Positions 1 to 8,733 are shown, counted from the stretch's first letter. The stretch: DNA of 64,000 bases from Catenovulum adriaticum (GCF_026725475.1 NZ_CP109965.1:682001-746000); one strand, 5' to 3'. Made by a program: numbers and translations. The notes: generated from the sequence alone by a model not told the origin.

Positions 1-2
1 TA

Positions 3-566
3 AAAGTGGTTGGTGAGGCACAAACAGGCGAAGAGGCTGTTAAATTTTGCCGAGAACATAATCCACATATCGTGCTCATGGATATGAATATGCCGGGGAT
101 AGGTGGCATTGAAGCTACCAAAAAAATTGTTCGTTTTTGTCCTGAAACTAAAGTGATCTTTCTAACGGTACATGCTGAAGGGCCGCTACCTTACAAGGTA
201 ATGCAATTAGGCACAGCAGGTTATTTGACTAAAAGTGCTTGCCCTGACGAAATGATAAAAGCGATTCGTTTAGTGCATTCTGGGCAGCGATATATTGCAC
301 CTGAAATTGCTCAGCACATTGCATTATCACAATTTTCTGGTCAGGACGATAATCCTTTTGATCTATTATCAGAGCGTGAATTGCAAATCATGCTGATGAT
401 AACCCGTGGCGAAAAAGTGCAAAATATTTCAGAAAAACTGAGTTTGAGTTCAAAAACCGTGAATAGCTATCGTTATCGCATGTTCGAAAAACTTAAAGTG
501 AGTGGAGATGTTGAATTAACGCATTTAGCCATTAAATATCATATGTTAGATACCAGCAGCTTATAA
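3..566 (+). CDS. uvrY: Response regulator UvrY (5' end cut by window edge)
   Basis: This is the response regulator of the BarA/UvrY (GacS/GacA-type) system, which switches on CsrB-type small RNAs in relatives. The reading frame is already open at the first bases (Lys-Val-Val-Gly-Glu-Ala), so roughly the first 25-30 residues lie outside the window; the in-frame GTG at 6 is not the real start. Visible parts are the second half of the receiver domain with the phospho-acceptor motif VLMDMNMPGIGG and the conserved Lys in YLTKSA, then a LuxR-type helix-turn-helix (LSERELQIM, followed by KTVNSYRYRMFEKL). It is followed 141 bp later by uvrC, the usual gammaproteobacterial order. A 9-bp inverted repeat (AGCAGCTTA/TAAGCTGCT, 555-578) overlaps its stop codon but has no T-run. 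Confidence 0.95.
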   Translation, partial: KVVGEAQTGEEAVKFCREHNPHIVLMDMNMPGIGGIEATKKIVRFCPETKVIFLTVHAEGPLPYKVMQLGTAGYLTKSACPDEMIKAIRLVHSGQRYIAPEIAQHIALSQFSGQDDNPFDLLSERELQIMLMITRGEKVQNISEKLSLSSKTVNSYRYRMFEKLKVSGDVELTHLAIKYHMLDTSSL

Positions 567-707
567 AATTAAGCTGCTCAATTATGCTGTATGAGTTATG
601 CAATATAAGCATAAGTTTAATAAAGCATAAAACGAACTCATACTAAACTTTTTGATTAAATCCTCGTATTATACTTCATAACTTTTTGGCCGAACCGGAT
701 ATTTTTA

Positions 708-2543
708 GTGGCAAAAACTGAGTTTGACTACCAATCTTTTTTAAAAAATTTAACCCAACAGCCCGGCGTTTATCGAATGTACGATAAGGCGGGTGATATT
801 ATTTATGTGGGAAAAGCAAAAAACCTTAAAAAACGAGTGCCTTCTTATTTTCGCGATAACTTAAGTAATGCTAAAACAGTTGCTTTGGTTCGTCAGATTA
901 ATCATATTGATGTCACTGTTACCCATACTGAAACTGAAGCGCTTATTTTAGAAAACAATTATATTAAGCAGTACATGCCAAAATATAATGTTTTGCTACG
1001 TGACGATAAATCTTACCCTTATATTTTGGTATCCGACCACCAACATCCACGCTTAGCCTTTCATCGCGGAGCGAAAAAGAAAGCAGGGCAATATTTTGGC
1101 CCATATCCATCAGGCGGAGCGGTGCGAGAAAGTTTACGGGTAATGCAAAAAGTATTTCCGGTACGCCAATGTGAAGATAGCTATTATCAGGCACGTACGC
1201 GGCCGTGTTTACAGTATCAATTAAAAAGGTGCTTAGCCCCTTGTGTTGAAGGTTATGTCTCTGACAATGTATATTTGGAGCAAGTACAGCTGGTAAAATT
1301 GTTTTTACAGGGTAAAAGCCAAGAAGTTATTAATTTATTGGCTGACAAAATGGAATCGGCCAGTCAATTACTCCAATTTGAAAAAGCAGCGCAATACAGA
1401 GACCAGCTTACCGCATTACGTAAAGTACAAGAGCAGCAATATGTTACCGGTAATCATAAAGCGTTAGATATTATTGGGTTTGCTTATCAGCATGGCGTGG
1501 CTTGTATTCATTTATTATTTATTCGCGAAGGCAAAATTTTGGGTAGTAAAAGTTTTTTTCCTAAAATGCCAAAACAAGCTGAAAGCGAAGAGATATTAAC
1601 GTCGTTTGTCGCACAGTATTATTTAAATCAAGACGATGGTCGCCAACCGGGCAAAGAAATTGTTTTACCGCACGAAATTGCAGAGCAGCAAGGGTTACAA
1701 TCAGCAATACAAGAGCTCTATCAACAAGCCGTGCAGCTCGTTGTACCCACCCGGGGTGAAAAAGCTAAATATTTACAGTTAGCTTCAACCAATGCACAAA
1801 ATGCGGTGAGTACTCGGTTGACGGAATCTTTATCTATGCAGCGCAGATTTGAAGCGCTTGATTTAGCATTAGAATTGTCTCAACCTATTGGCCGAATTGA
1901 ATGTTTTGATATTAGCCATACGATGGGTCAGCAAACAGTTGCCTCTTGTGTTGTTTTTAATCGAGATGGTCCATTAAAGGCCGATTACCGAAAATATAAC
2001 ATTGAAGGCATTACGCCAGGCGATGATTATGCCGCTATGGCTCAAGTATTAGCTCGGCGATATAAAGATTCTCAACCAGACAATAAGATACCTGATGTTG
2101 TTTTTATTGATGGGGGCAAAGGCCAGCTCGCGCAAGCAGAGTCTCATTTTGCAAATTGGACTGGAAAAATGCCATTATTAGTTGGCGTCGCAAAGGGCGT
2201 GACTCGAAAGCCCGGGTTAGAAACATTAATTATGGCTGGCAGTCATCAAATTTTAAATTTGGAATCTCATTCTCCCGCACTGCATTTAATTCAGCACATT
2301 CGTGATGAGTCACATCGTTTTGCGATTACTGGCCACAGAGTCAGACGGCAAAAAGTTAAAACGACATCATCGGTTGAATCTATTCCAGGTATTGGGGCCA
2401 AACGGCGCCAAGCACTGTTAAAATATTTAGGCGGAATGCAAGAACTAAAAAATGCTTCTGTTGAACAAATAGCGAAAGTGCCAGGTATTAGTGCTAAAAT
2501 CGCGGAGGTGGTTTTTTCATACTTACATGACAAACCCCATTAA
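708..2543 (+). CDS. uvrC: Excinuclease ABC subunit C
   Basis: UvrC makes the two incisions in nucleotide excision repair after loading by UvrA/UvrB. The 611-residue protein has the full family architecture: an N-terminal GIY-YIG nuclease (PGVYRMYDKAG followed by IIYVGKAKNLKKR, about residues 15-95), a cysteine-containing segment (RPCLQYQLKRCLAPC, about 165-180), a UVR helical motif (about 205-240), an RNase H-like endonuclease domain (IECFDISHTMG, near 395) and a tandem helix-hairpin-helix at the C-terminus (SIPGIGAKRRQALL and KVPGISAKIAEVV). The start is GTG, which gives the usual UvrC N-terminus. No strong Shine-Dalgarno is visible upstream. It lies in the uvrY-uvrC-pgsA order. Confidence 0.97.
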   Translation: MAKTEFDYQSFLKNLTQQPGVYRMYDKAGDIIYVGKAKNLKKRVPSYFRDNLSNAKTVALVRQINHIDVTVTHTETEALILENNYIKQYMPKYNVLLRDDKSYPYILVSDHQHPRLAFHRGAKKKAGQYFGPYPSGGAVRESLRVMQKVFPVRQCEDSYYQARTRPCLQYQLKRCLAPCVEGYVSDNVYLEQVQLVKLFLQGKSQEVINLLADKMESASQLLQFEKAAQYRDQLTALRKVQEQQYVTGNHKALDIIGFAYQHGVACIHLLFIREGKILGSKSFFPKMPKQAESEEILTSFVAQYYLNQDDGRQPGKEIVLPHEIAEQQGLQSAIQELYQQAVQLVVPTRGEKAKYLQLASTNAQNAVSTRLTESLSMQRRFEALDLALELSQPIGRIECFDISHTMGQQTVASCVVFNRDGPLKADYRKYNIEGITPGDDYAAMAQVLARRYKDSQPDNKIPDVVFIDGGKGQLAQAESHFANWTGKMPLLVGVAKGVTRKPGLETLIMAGSHQILNLESHSPALHLIQHIRDESHRFAITGHRVRRQKVKTTSSVESIPGIGAKRRQALLKYLGGMQELKNASVEQIAKVPGISAKIAEVVFSYLHDKPH

Positions 2544-2586
2544 ATAGTGCGACAATAACGCCAACTTATACAGGTTGAATGATTAG

Positions 2587-3132
2587 ATGTGGAATATACC
2601 TAATATATTAACGGTGTTTAGAATAGTTTTAATTCCGTTTTTTGTACTGTTTTTTTATTTCCCCGTAGCTTGGGGTGCTTATTTAGCGGCCGGTGTTTTT
2701 GCGCTTGCTGCGGCAACCGATTGGTTAGACGGTTATTTGGCAAGGCGTTGGCAGCAATCAACGCCTTTTGGTGCGTTTTTAGACCCAGTCGCCGACAAGC
2801 TCATGGTAGCCACCGCTTTAGGTTTGATCGTTGAACATTACAATGTGTTTTGGATCACCTTGCCCGCCATTGTGATGGTGTGTCGTGAAATTTTAATTTC
2901 GGCGCTACGAGAGTGGATGGCAGAGTTGGGCAAACGAGCTGCGGTTAAAGTTTCTAATTTGGGCAAATATAAAACTTTTGCACAAATGGGGGCTATATTT
3001 GGTTTGTTAATGCCACTCACTGGAATGCCGTTTTGGTTTAGTATCGGATTATTTTATATTGCAGTGGTTTTAACTTTTTGGTCTATGCTCATTTACTTAA
3101 AAGCAGCTTGGCCAGAATTTAAAGTAAATTAG
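2587..3132 (+). CDS. pgsA: Phosphatidylglycerophosphate synthase
   Basis: This is an inner-membrane enzyme that joins CDP-diacylglycerol and glycerol-3-phosphate to make phosphatidylglycerophosphate, the committed step to phosphatidylglycerol and cardiolipin. The 181-residue length is typical. The CDP-alcohol phosphotransferase signature (DG, then AR, then G, D and D) is complete in the stretch from DWLDGYLARR to GAFLDPVADK, about residues 46-74. Several hydrophobic membrane segments are obvious. It lies 43 bp after uvrC and is followed by a tRNA array, as in E. coli where pgsA precedes glyW-cysT-leuZ. Confidence 0.97.
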   Translation: MWNIPNILTVFRIVLIPFFVLFFYFPVAWGAYLAAGVFALAAATDWLDGYLARRWQQSTPFGAFLDPVADKLMVATALGLIVEHYNVFWITLPAIVMVCREILISALREWMAELGKRAAVKVSNLGKYKTFAQMGAIFGLLMPLTGMPFWFSIGLFYIAVVLTFWSMLIYLKAAWPEFKVN

Positions 3133-3212
3133 TTTTCAAAGCGTAAAAATGGCTGTTTTTAGCGCGGATAGCTGTTTTATTGAGCGGTTAGAAAAAATAT
3201 TGAAATTAAGTG

Positions 3213-3240
3213 TTGACTCATTCTCAATACTTTGTAAAAT
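3213..3240 (+). promoter_or_regulatory. Promoter of the tRNA array
   Basis: A -35 element TTGACT (3213-3218) and a -10 element TAAAAT (3235-3240) are separated by 16 bp, about 70 bp before the first tRNA. A GC-rich stretch (GCGCCTCG) follows the -10 box directly, the discriminator type associated in other bacteria with stringently controlled stable-RNA promoters. Assignment is from sequence match only. Confidence 0.7.
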
Positions 3241-3311
3241 GCGCCTCGTTTTCAGGGATGCTGTGAAACATAAACTTTGATAGTTTTGCTTTGTAGTTCT
3301 GGATAAATGTT

Positions 3312-3387
<76 letters not shown>

Positions 3388-3403
3388 ATAGTTTAGCTGA
3401 TGC

Positions 3404-3477
3404 GGCGGGTTGGCAGAGTGGCCATGCAGCGGATTGCAAATCCGTCTACCTCGGTTCGACTCCGGGACCCGCCTCCA
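3404..3477 (+). tRNA. tRNA-Cys (GCA)
   Basis: A 74-nt cloverleaf with encoded CCA. The acceptor stem is GGCGGGT/ACCCGCC with discriminator T, as expected for tRNA-Cys. The anticodon stem-loop GGATTGCAAATCC gives anticodon GCA. It is the only single-copy tRNA in the array and lies 16 nt after the first tRNA-Gly. Confidence 0.97.
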
Positions 3478-3501
3478 TAAACTGAAAACAAAAATTGTGT
3501 C

Positions 3502-3587
3502 GCCCGGGTGGTGGAATTGGTAGACACAAGGGATTTAAAATCCCTCGCTCATAGAGTGTGCCGGTTCAAGTCCGGCCCCGGGCACCA
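3502..3587 (+). tRNA. tRNA-Leu (TAA), copy 1
   Basis: An 86-nt class II tRNA with a long variable arm (CTCGCTCATAGAGTG region) and encoded CCA. The acceptor stem is GCCCGGG/CCCGGGC. The anticodon loop TTTAAAA gives anticodon TAA. The sequence matches copy 2 at 3736. Confidence 0.97.
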
Positions 3588-3626
3588 TTCTCGTTTAACA
3601 GAGCGTGAATGGAGCAAACAAATGTT

Positions 3627-3702
<76 letters not shown>

Positions 3703-3735
3703 AATTTTAAGCTTTTTAGCTATCTGTATTGTGTC

Positions 3736-3821
3736 GCCCGGGTGGTGGAATTGGTAGACACAAGGGATTTAAAATCCCTCGCTCATAGAGTGTGCCGGTT
3801 CAAGTCCGGCCCCGGGCACCA
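3736..3821 (+). tRNA. tRNA-Leu (TAA), copy 2
   Basis: An 86-nt class II tRNA, the same sequence as the copy at 3502, with anticodon TAA and encoded CCA. The few bases before both copies (TTGTGTC) are also shared, which supports recent duplication. Confidence 0.97.
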
Positions 3822-3869
3822 TTCCTTTTTGATGGAATGCTGCAATAAAATGTAATACTTATCTACTAT

Positions 3870-3945
<76 letters not shown>

Positions 3946-4009
3946 AATCTTATTTTATCTCTCTTGTTTTCTATTCTTCATTTTTATCTATTATGCTTAA
4001 TATTTTGGA

Positions 4010-4051
4010 TTTAGATCCTAGCTCCAAGATCTTAGTTCCTAGCTCCTAAAC
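4010..4051 (+). repeat. Short CTAGCTCC-type repeats after the tRNA array
   Basis: The stretch between the last tRNA and the end of the broken sulfatase gene holds near-repeats: TAGATCCTAGCTCC, then AAGATCTTAGTTCC, then TAGCTCCTAAACTC. The words CCTAGCTCC/TTCCTAGCTCC recur. It is non-coding and rich in the rare tetramer CTAG. It may be a member of a dispersed intergenic repeat, but only this copy is visible in the window. Confidence 0.4.
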
Positions 4052-4052
4052 T

Positions 4053-6267
4053 CTATCTTTTATTAAATGATGGATCGGGTGTCCCTTTAAAGCAGTTTAA
4101 AATGTAAGGGTAGCTTTCGGTAATATAATATCCGTAAACTCCATTGTAAGTCACGCCGTTACATTCATCCAAGTCGCCAGCCCCTGGCACGTACTCATAA
4201 TCATCTCTAAATGTACCATCATATATGCCGCCAGATTCTGCTTCACCAGAAGGACGTTCACCTCATTTTAACTGATAACTTGAAACAGCTTTACGAATGA
4301 TGCCTTTATCATCAATAAAAGGTCCAAATATTGGGAAGCCATCAGCTGCAAAGCCAATTACCGCAGAGCTGCTATTTGCATTTGTTTCATACATGGCGTT
4401 TGGGGTACCATGGTAATGGTAAGTACCGTCAGGTTGTGTATGAGCGTTGTGAGAATCAACATTAAAGTTATTCGCTTCATGTATCGGATCATATCGCCAC
4501 GGTGTTGACATATCGTTACAGCCAATTTTTCCGTCACCAACACCATAGCAAGCTGCTGCGAGTAAATCGACTTTTATTCCGTTCAGTAATAGCGCGTTAT
4601 CAGTGACTAAAGATAATGCCGTCGTTTCATCGGCCAGTGTTGGATTAGTGGTTACTTCAAACTGATCATTTTGTGGTGATACTTGATTAGGAAAGCGTCT
4701 GGCACCATCATTAAAATCATGGTTTGGGATGGCATTTGTATTAAATAAGCATTTATCGTCCGTTAAGCTAATTGTAAAAGCACCTTGGTAAGCAATCATT
4801 TCATTTATGTCGTATACATCTGACATGTAAGTATTGACGTAAGATGCACAATTAGCGCTACGATTGTTAAAAGTCGCATAGGTAATGTCGATTGCTGAGT
4901 TTTCATGACAGACTAACACATCAAGCTGGTTTTTTAACTGAGCAAATGCAGTTTGCCCTTCGCTAGTTAGGGTAGGGTTACTGAGTAAATTATCCGTTTC
5001 CACCAAATCATCAATAAGTTGATAAAACTCCATGTCGTTATCGGAATACTTAATTAGCTTATAATGCGGTTCACGAATGGCATAGCTCATACCTGTAGTG
5101 CTTTGATAATTGCTAAAAACAATGTTGCGCTCGGCTGCTGCGCTAGAATCAAACAATAAATCGTAAAAACTATGACTGTCGTTAATTGAATGCAGCTCAA
5201 TACCTGCCATTTCAGCTATGGTTGAAAATAAATCAGCACCGGATAATAAAGCGCTTTCGTATTCGCCTTTGCGGGTAATAAGATCACCGCTAATGATAAA
5301 AGGCACATTAATACCGCCTTGATATAAAGTGCCTTTAGATTGTGTTTTACTAAATAACCCCGTTTCCGGCTCAATGATTCGCTTGGGCGTTCCATTATCT
5401 GACATATAAATAATGCTCGTATTTTTGCGTGTTTGTTCGGGGAGTGAGTTAAGTAAACGTGCAATTTCATGATCCATAGCTTCAATTGACGCTAAATAAT
5501 AATCGCGTGGATTATTATTTATGTCGGCTTGGGTTCCGCTCAAATCGTTTCGGCTATGTAACTCAGCAGGCGGTAGATGAAATGGTGCATGTGGCGCTGC
5601 ATAAGTAAGCCAGCTAAACCAAGGGGGTATCTGCAGGTTGCTGTTTAATCCAATTAATGGCTAAGTCTGTAATTTTTTGGGTATGGTATTGAGTTTGCTG
5701 TGTTTGCTCGCCATTAACGGTTAATGTCCAATCAGTATAGCTACTTAAATTTGTCAGCGAGCCTGCGTAGTAATCTACGCCAAATTGGTTGGGGCGAGCT
5801 GCTTCATCGGCTGGACTTAAATGCCACTTTCCAAAAAAGCCAGTTTGGTAATCTTGTGTGGCAGCTTGGCTTTTAAGATAAGACTGAATGCTTTGTTCAG
5901 TTAAAGATAAGCTCGCAGGCACCGAATTTACGCCGGTATGAATACCGTGCTTACCTGTTAAAATTTGTGCGCGGCTGGTTGCACAAGCGGGCGTTGTCCA
6001 CATATTGTCAAAAATGATTCCATTTTGTGCGATTGAATCTAACGTGGGTGTATTGGGTAAATCTAAGCTGTAGTTATACTGCGCGGAGGCATCTAAACCT
6101 TGATCGTCGCTAATAATTAATAAAATATTGGGTTTAGAGGAAGCTGTTTCAGGAGTGGTATTACCATTATTTAAATTATCAGTATTGTCTGTATCGGGTA
6201 TGTGTTTGCTGGTATTGCATCCTGCTAATATTAGAGCTGTAAATAAGGTGACTGCTAATTTATTCAT
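4053..6267 (-). pseudogene. Sulfatase-YHYH domain lipoprotein, broken by a frameshift and an in-frame stop
   Basis: The intact gene would encode an exported lipoprotein (signal peptide with lipobox LAGC) carrying a type I sulfatase domain and then a C-terminal YHYH domain. Sulfatase marks are the N-terminal metal-binding ISDDQG, an atypical active-site core CATSR followed by AQILTGKHG (families normally have Cys-x-Pro-Ser-Arg), FGKWHLS and YMSDNGTP. YHYH marks are DGTYHYHGTPNAM and GFAADGFPIFGP. Two lesions are visible. At 5623-5627 a run of five G (five C on the coding strand) shifts the frame: removing one restores TPWFSWLTYAAPHAPF and joins 5614-6267 to the next piece. At 4263-4265 an in-frame TGA interrupts the YHYH domain, and the same frame then stays open for 69 codons to 4053 (GTFRDDYEYVPGAGDLDECNG, later CFKGTPDPSF), which is the expected domain end. 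Sequencing error at the homopolymer is possible, but two lesions suggest decay. Confidence 0.85.
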
Positions 6268-6598
6268 AAGAGTTTCCGGAGTTAATGTTAATCCAGCAGG
6301 TAGCTTAAGTTATACCTACAAATAACCTCACGGCTCGTTAGGGACTATTTTACGGTTTGGATGAGTAATTTAGCCTTGTTAACTAAGTTTAGTTAAGTGA
6401 GCGATAATACATAGCCAATGCCGGTCGAGTCGTGATTATTTACAGCTTAGCAAAAACAATATGAGCTAAAGATGAGTGAGTTAAAATTGAGTTGAGTGAG
6501 TTGTTGATGGTCGAACTTTAGGAATAAAAATTTAAGTGGGTATAGGAATAAATTGGTATAGGGTAATAGTGCTTAAATTAACAGAAGGGGAAATAAAT
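6268..6598. other. Intergenic stretch without a recognisable gene
   Basis: 331 bp between the start of the broken sulfatase gene and the end of bfd. I see no open frame with a ribosome binding site. The word TGAGTGAGTT occurs twice near 6473-6502, and the region should hold the promoter of the sulfatase gene, which I could not place. Confidence 0.5.
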
Positions 6599-6805
6599 TT
6601 AAGCAAATGCTGCGATCAATAAGCCGTTTTCTTTGTCCGCTAAAATTTTTGATTGTTGGATAACTTCAACCGCATGCTTACGGCATTTACCACATTGGTC
6701 AGCAACATCCATTTGTTTTCTAAGATCAGCCAAGCTATCACAGCCGTTTTCAACTGCTTTTTTAATCGCTTTATCTGTAATGCCGTTACATAAACAAACG
6801 TACAT
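6599..6805 (-). CDS. bfd: Bacterioferritin-associated ferredoxin
   Basis: A small [2Fe-2S] protein that, in E. coli and Pseudomonas, reduces the ferric core of bacterioferritin so that iron is released. The 68-residue protein has the four Bfd cysteines: two in YVCLCNG near the N-terminus and two in DQCGKCRKH around residue 40, which fits the BFD-type [2Fe-2S] fold. The start is preceded by GAGAGGTAAT, a good ribosome binding site. No bacterioferritin gene is in the window. A palindrome overlaps its predicted promoter (see 6829-6843), consistent with iron control. Confidence 0.93.
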   Translation of the reverse strand: MYVCLCNGITDKAIKKAVENGCDSLADLRKQMDVADQCGKCRKHAVEVIQQSKILADKENGLLIAAFA

Positions 6806-6828
6806 AATTACCTCTCTTAGTTAGTAAT

Positions 6829-6843
6829 CTCATTATAAATGAG
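6829..6843 (-). promoter_or_regulatory. Palindrome overlapping the -10 box of bfd
   Basis: The inverted repeat CTCATT-ATA-AATGAG lies just upstream of bfd, and its centre reads TATAAT on the minus strand (6832-6837), a consensus -10 box. A symmetric site over a promoter is a natural repressor operator. Bfd is Fur-regulated in E. coli, but the match to a Fur box is only partial, so the regulator is inferred. Confidence 0.4.
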
Positions 6844-6962
6844 AAACGTTCGTATTAGCAACAGTGTTTTTTAAATTTATGACAATTTTGTCATTTAATG
6901 CGTCGTTTTAAGCAAAAACTTTTGTAGATGATCGAAAAAATTAAAAATTCGCTTTTAAATCC

Positions 6963-6990
6963 TTGGTTTTTAATAATCCGCCCATATAAT
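6963..6990 (+). promoter_or_regulatory. Promoter of the peroxiredoxin gene
   Basis: TTGGTT (6963-6968) and TATAAT (6985-6990) are separated by 16 bp and lie about 75 bp upstream of the peroxiredoxin start. The -10 box is a perfect consensus match, which fits a highly expressed gene. No clear OxyR site was recognised. Confidence 0.6.
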
Positions 6991-7065
6991 CTTTTCACAT
7001 ATTGGTTGTTTGCAAGTAGCAAACCAATCAATTTATTTCCACAAAAATACGTATGGAGAATTATA

Positions 7066-7671
7066 ATGTCAGTATTAGTAGGTCGTCCCGCTCCGGATTT
7101 CACAGCCGCTGCCGTTTTAGGTAATGGTGAAATTGTTGAAGATTTCAAATTAAGCGAAAAAATCAAAGGCAAAAAAGCCGTTATTTTCTTCTATCCATTA
7201 GATTTTACTTTTGTATGTCCTTCAGAATTAATCGCTTTTGATAAGCGTTTTGCTGAGTTCCAAAAGCGTGGTGTTGAAGTAATTGGTGTTTCTATCGATT
7301 CACAATTCACTCATAACGCATGGCGTAACACAGCAGTAAACGACGGTGGTATTGGTCAAGTTCAATATCCTTTAGTTGCTGACGTTAAGCACGAAGTATG
7401 TCAAGCATACGATGTTGAGCACCCAGAAGCTGGTGTTGCTTTCCGTGGTTCTTTCTTAATTGACGCTGACGGTGTTGTTCGTCACCAAGTAGTTAACGAT
7501 TTACCATTAGGTCGTAACATCGACGAAATGCTACGTACAATTGATGCATTAAACTTCCACGAAGAGCATGGTGAAGTTTGTCCTGCTGGCTGGCAAGAAG
7601 GTGATAAAGGTATGGACGCAAGCACATCTGGTGTTGCTTCTTACCTTTCAGAAAACGCTGATAAACTATAA
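7066..7671 (+). CDS. Typical 2-Cys peroxiredoxin (AhpC/Prx1 family)
   Basis: A cytoplasmic thiol peroxidase that reduces hydrogen peroxide and organic peroxides. The chosen ATG (7066) follows TATGGAGA with good spacing and gives a 201-residue protein starting MSVLVGRPAPDF, the normal family N-terminus; the frame is open further upstream, but that part looks non-coding. The peroxidatic Cys51 lies in DFTFVCPSE and the resolving Cys172 in GEVCPAGW, so it is a typical 2-Cys enzyme. It has the GGIG motif but no C-terminal YF motif, which in other peroxiredoxins go together with sensitivity to overoxidation. No ahpF-like reductase is adjacent, so the electron donor is unknown. Confidence 0.95.
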   Translation: MSVLVGRPAPDFTAAAVLGNGEIVEDFKLSEKIKGKKAVIFFYPLDFTFVCPSELIAFDKRFAEFQKRGVEVIGVSIDSQFTHNAWRNTAVNDGGIGQVQYPLVADVKHEVCQAYDVEHPEAGVAFRGSFLIDADGVVRHQVVNDLPLGRNIDEMLRTIDALNFHEEHGEVCPAGWQEGDKGMDASTSGVASYLSENADKL

Positions 7672-7724
7672 TTTAGCTCAGCCCTAATTTAGGGTTAGTT
7701 TTTATAGTTAAATACCAGCTAAAA

Positions 7725-7757
7725 AACCGTTTGGTTTACGCCAAGCGGTTTTTTGTT
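7725..7757 (+). terminator. Terminator of the peroxiredoxin gene
   Basis: Hairpin ACCGTTTGG-TTTACG-CCAAGCGGT, preceded by A residues and followed by TTTTTTG. This is a standard intrinsic terminator about 55 bp after the stop codon. Confidence 0.9.
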
Positions 7758-7798
7758 TTTGTGAGCGCAAATTTTTTAATTTGTTCTATACTTTACTT

Positions 7799-7906
7799 AA
7801 ATAACCTGAGTTTAGGCTATTTAAAGTTAAAATTGTTTAGATATAAAAAAACTGTGCTTGAGGTATCTATCTAGCCGGAGTCTTGAATGTTAAGGCTCCG
7901 GCTTTT
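7799..7906 (+). ncRNA. Possible small RNA ended by an orphan terminator
   Basis: A second strong plus-strand terminator (AGCCGGAG ... CTCCGGCT then TTTTT, 7873-7906) lies 115 bp after the peroxiredoxin terminator, and no gene lies between them. Upstream is a second hairpin (AAATAACC/GGCTATTT, 7799-7822). A TATACT box near 7783-7788 could be a -10 element, but its -35 is weak. The T-run is on the plus strand, so it does not serve the minus-strand gene at 7963. Read-through from the peroxiredoxin gene is the alternative. Confidence 0.35.
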
Positions 7907-7962
7907 TAATTTATTTAAGATGAACTTGAAAGTGAAATTAAAATTGAGGTTAAAAGTTTAGA

Positions 7963-8733
7963 TTAATTAAAAAATCTAGAGTAGGTCAACATAAAGCTTA
8001 AGCTAGCATCTCGCTCCGTTAGCGGGCTATCAGTAATGGCATCGTCATACCAAGTGTGGTTGATTCCCGCGCGGACAAAACCGCCATACATAGGACTAGA
8101 GGCTGAAAAGCCAACACTTTTATTAAGCGCTGATTGACCTTGATAAAACGCTCTGTCAGCCGTTGCTTCACTTGCTCTAACACCATAATAATAATCTACA
8201 TTGTGGCTATCTAAATAAGTTAACCCTATGTCTGGGCCAAAACTAATAGGCCCATAACGGTATGATTTAGCCACTTTAAAGTTAGCCTCATAACCGTTTG
8301 AGCGTGATAATACATCGGCTCTGAGCTTAGCAGATAAATGCCAGCCTTTAGGTTTGTAATCAACCCCTAAACCAGCATCCATTGAAAACTTACGTTCTTC
8401 CATTCCTTCAAAATAATCACTGTCTGATTCATCGAAGCCTTCAAATCGAGGGGCAACTAATGCGGATACTTTAACTTGGTTATGTTGATACAATTTATAA
8501 CTAATAAAAGGCCCATAAACACTTAATTTATCCCCCTGATAACCAAACAATGGCAGGGGTACAACTCGTTGTTTGTAGCCTTTATAAATTTCACGTTTGA
8601 CCGCTACACCAACCCCATAGGTAAAACCTTGAGGTGCGCTAAACTGACGTTTAGGTGAGGGGGCCTGTTTAGCCTGAGTGCTAAAACAGCTAAAAATCAG
8701 CAATAAGCTGGTGGCGGTTAGCGTTTTTTTCAT
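7963..8733 (-). CDS. MipA/OmpV family outer-membrane protein
   Basis: A 256-residue outer-membrane beta-barrel of the MipA/OmpV family. It begins with a signal peptide (MKKTLTATSLLLIF to about residue 21, cleavage after TQA) and ends in Phe after alternating hydrophobic strands (LTYSRFF), as barrels recognised by the Bam machinery do. Family-like segments are GVGVAVKREIYKGY and PLPLFGYQGD near the N-terminus, and MYGGFVRAG with DDAITDSPLT near the end. MipA of E. coli scaffolds murein enzymes and OmpV is a Vibrio porin; which role applies here is not visible. It lies 108 bp downstream of the usher gene on the same strand and may be cotranscribed with it. Confidence 0.85.
   Translation of the reverse strand: MKKTLTATSLLLIFSCFSTQAKQAPSPKRQFSAPQGFTYGVGVAVKREIYKGYKQRVVPLPLFGYQGDKLSVYGPFISYKLYQHNQVKVSALVAPRFEGFDESDSDYFEGMEERKFSMDAGLGVDYKPKGWHLSAKLRADVLSRSNGYEANFKVAKSYRYGPISFGPDIGLTYLDSHNVDYYYGVRASEATADRAFYQGQSALNKSVGFSASSPMYGGFVRAGINHTWYDDAITDSPLTERDASLSFMLTYSRFFN

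Noticed and set aside
4263..4265. TGA as a selenocysteine codon in the broken sulfatase
   Set aside because: No selenocysteine insertion hairpin was evident, the position is not a redox site in YHYH proteins, and an upstream frameshift in the same gene favours decay.
6928..7065. N-terminal extension of the peroxiredoxin
   Set aside because: It contains the promoter elements at 6963-6990, and family proteins start at the equivalent of ATG 7066.
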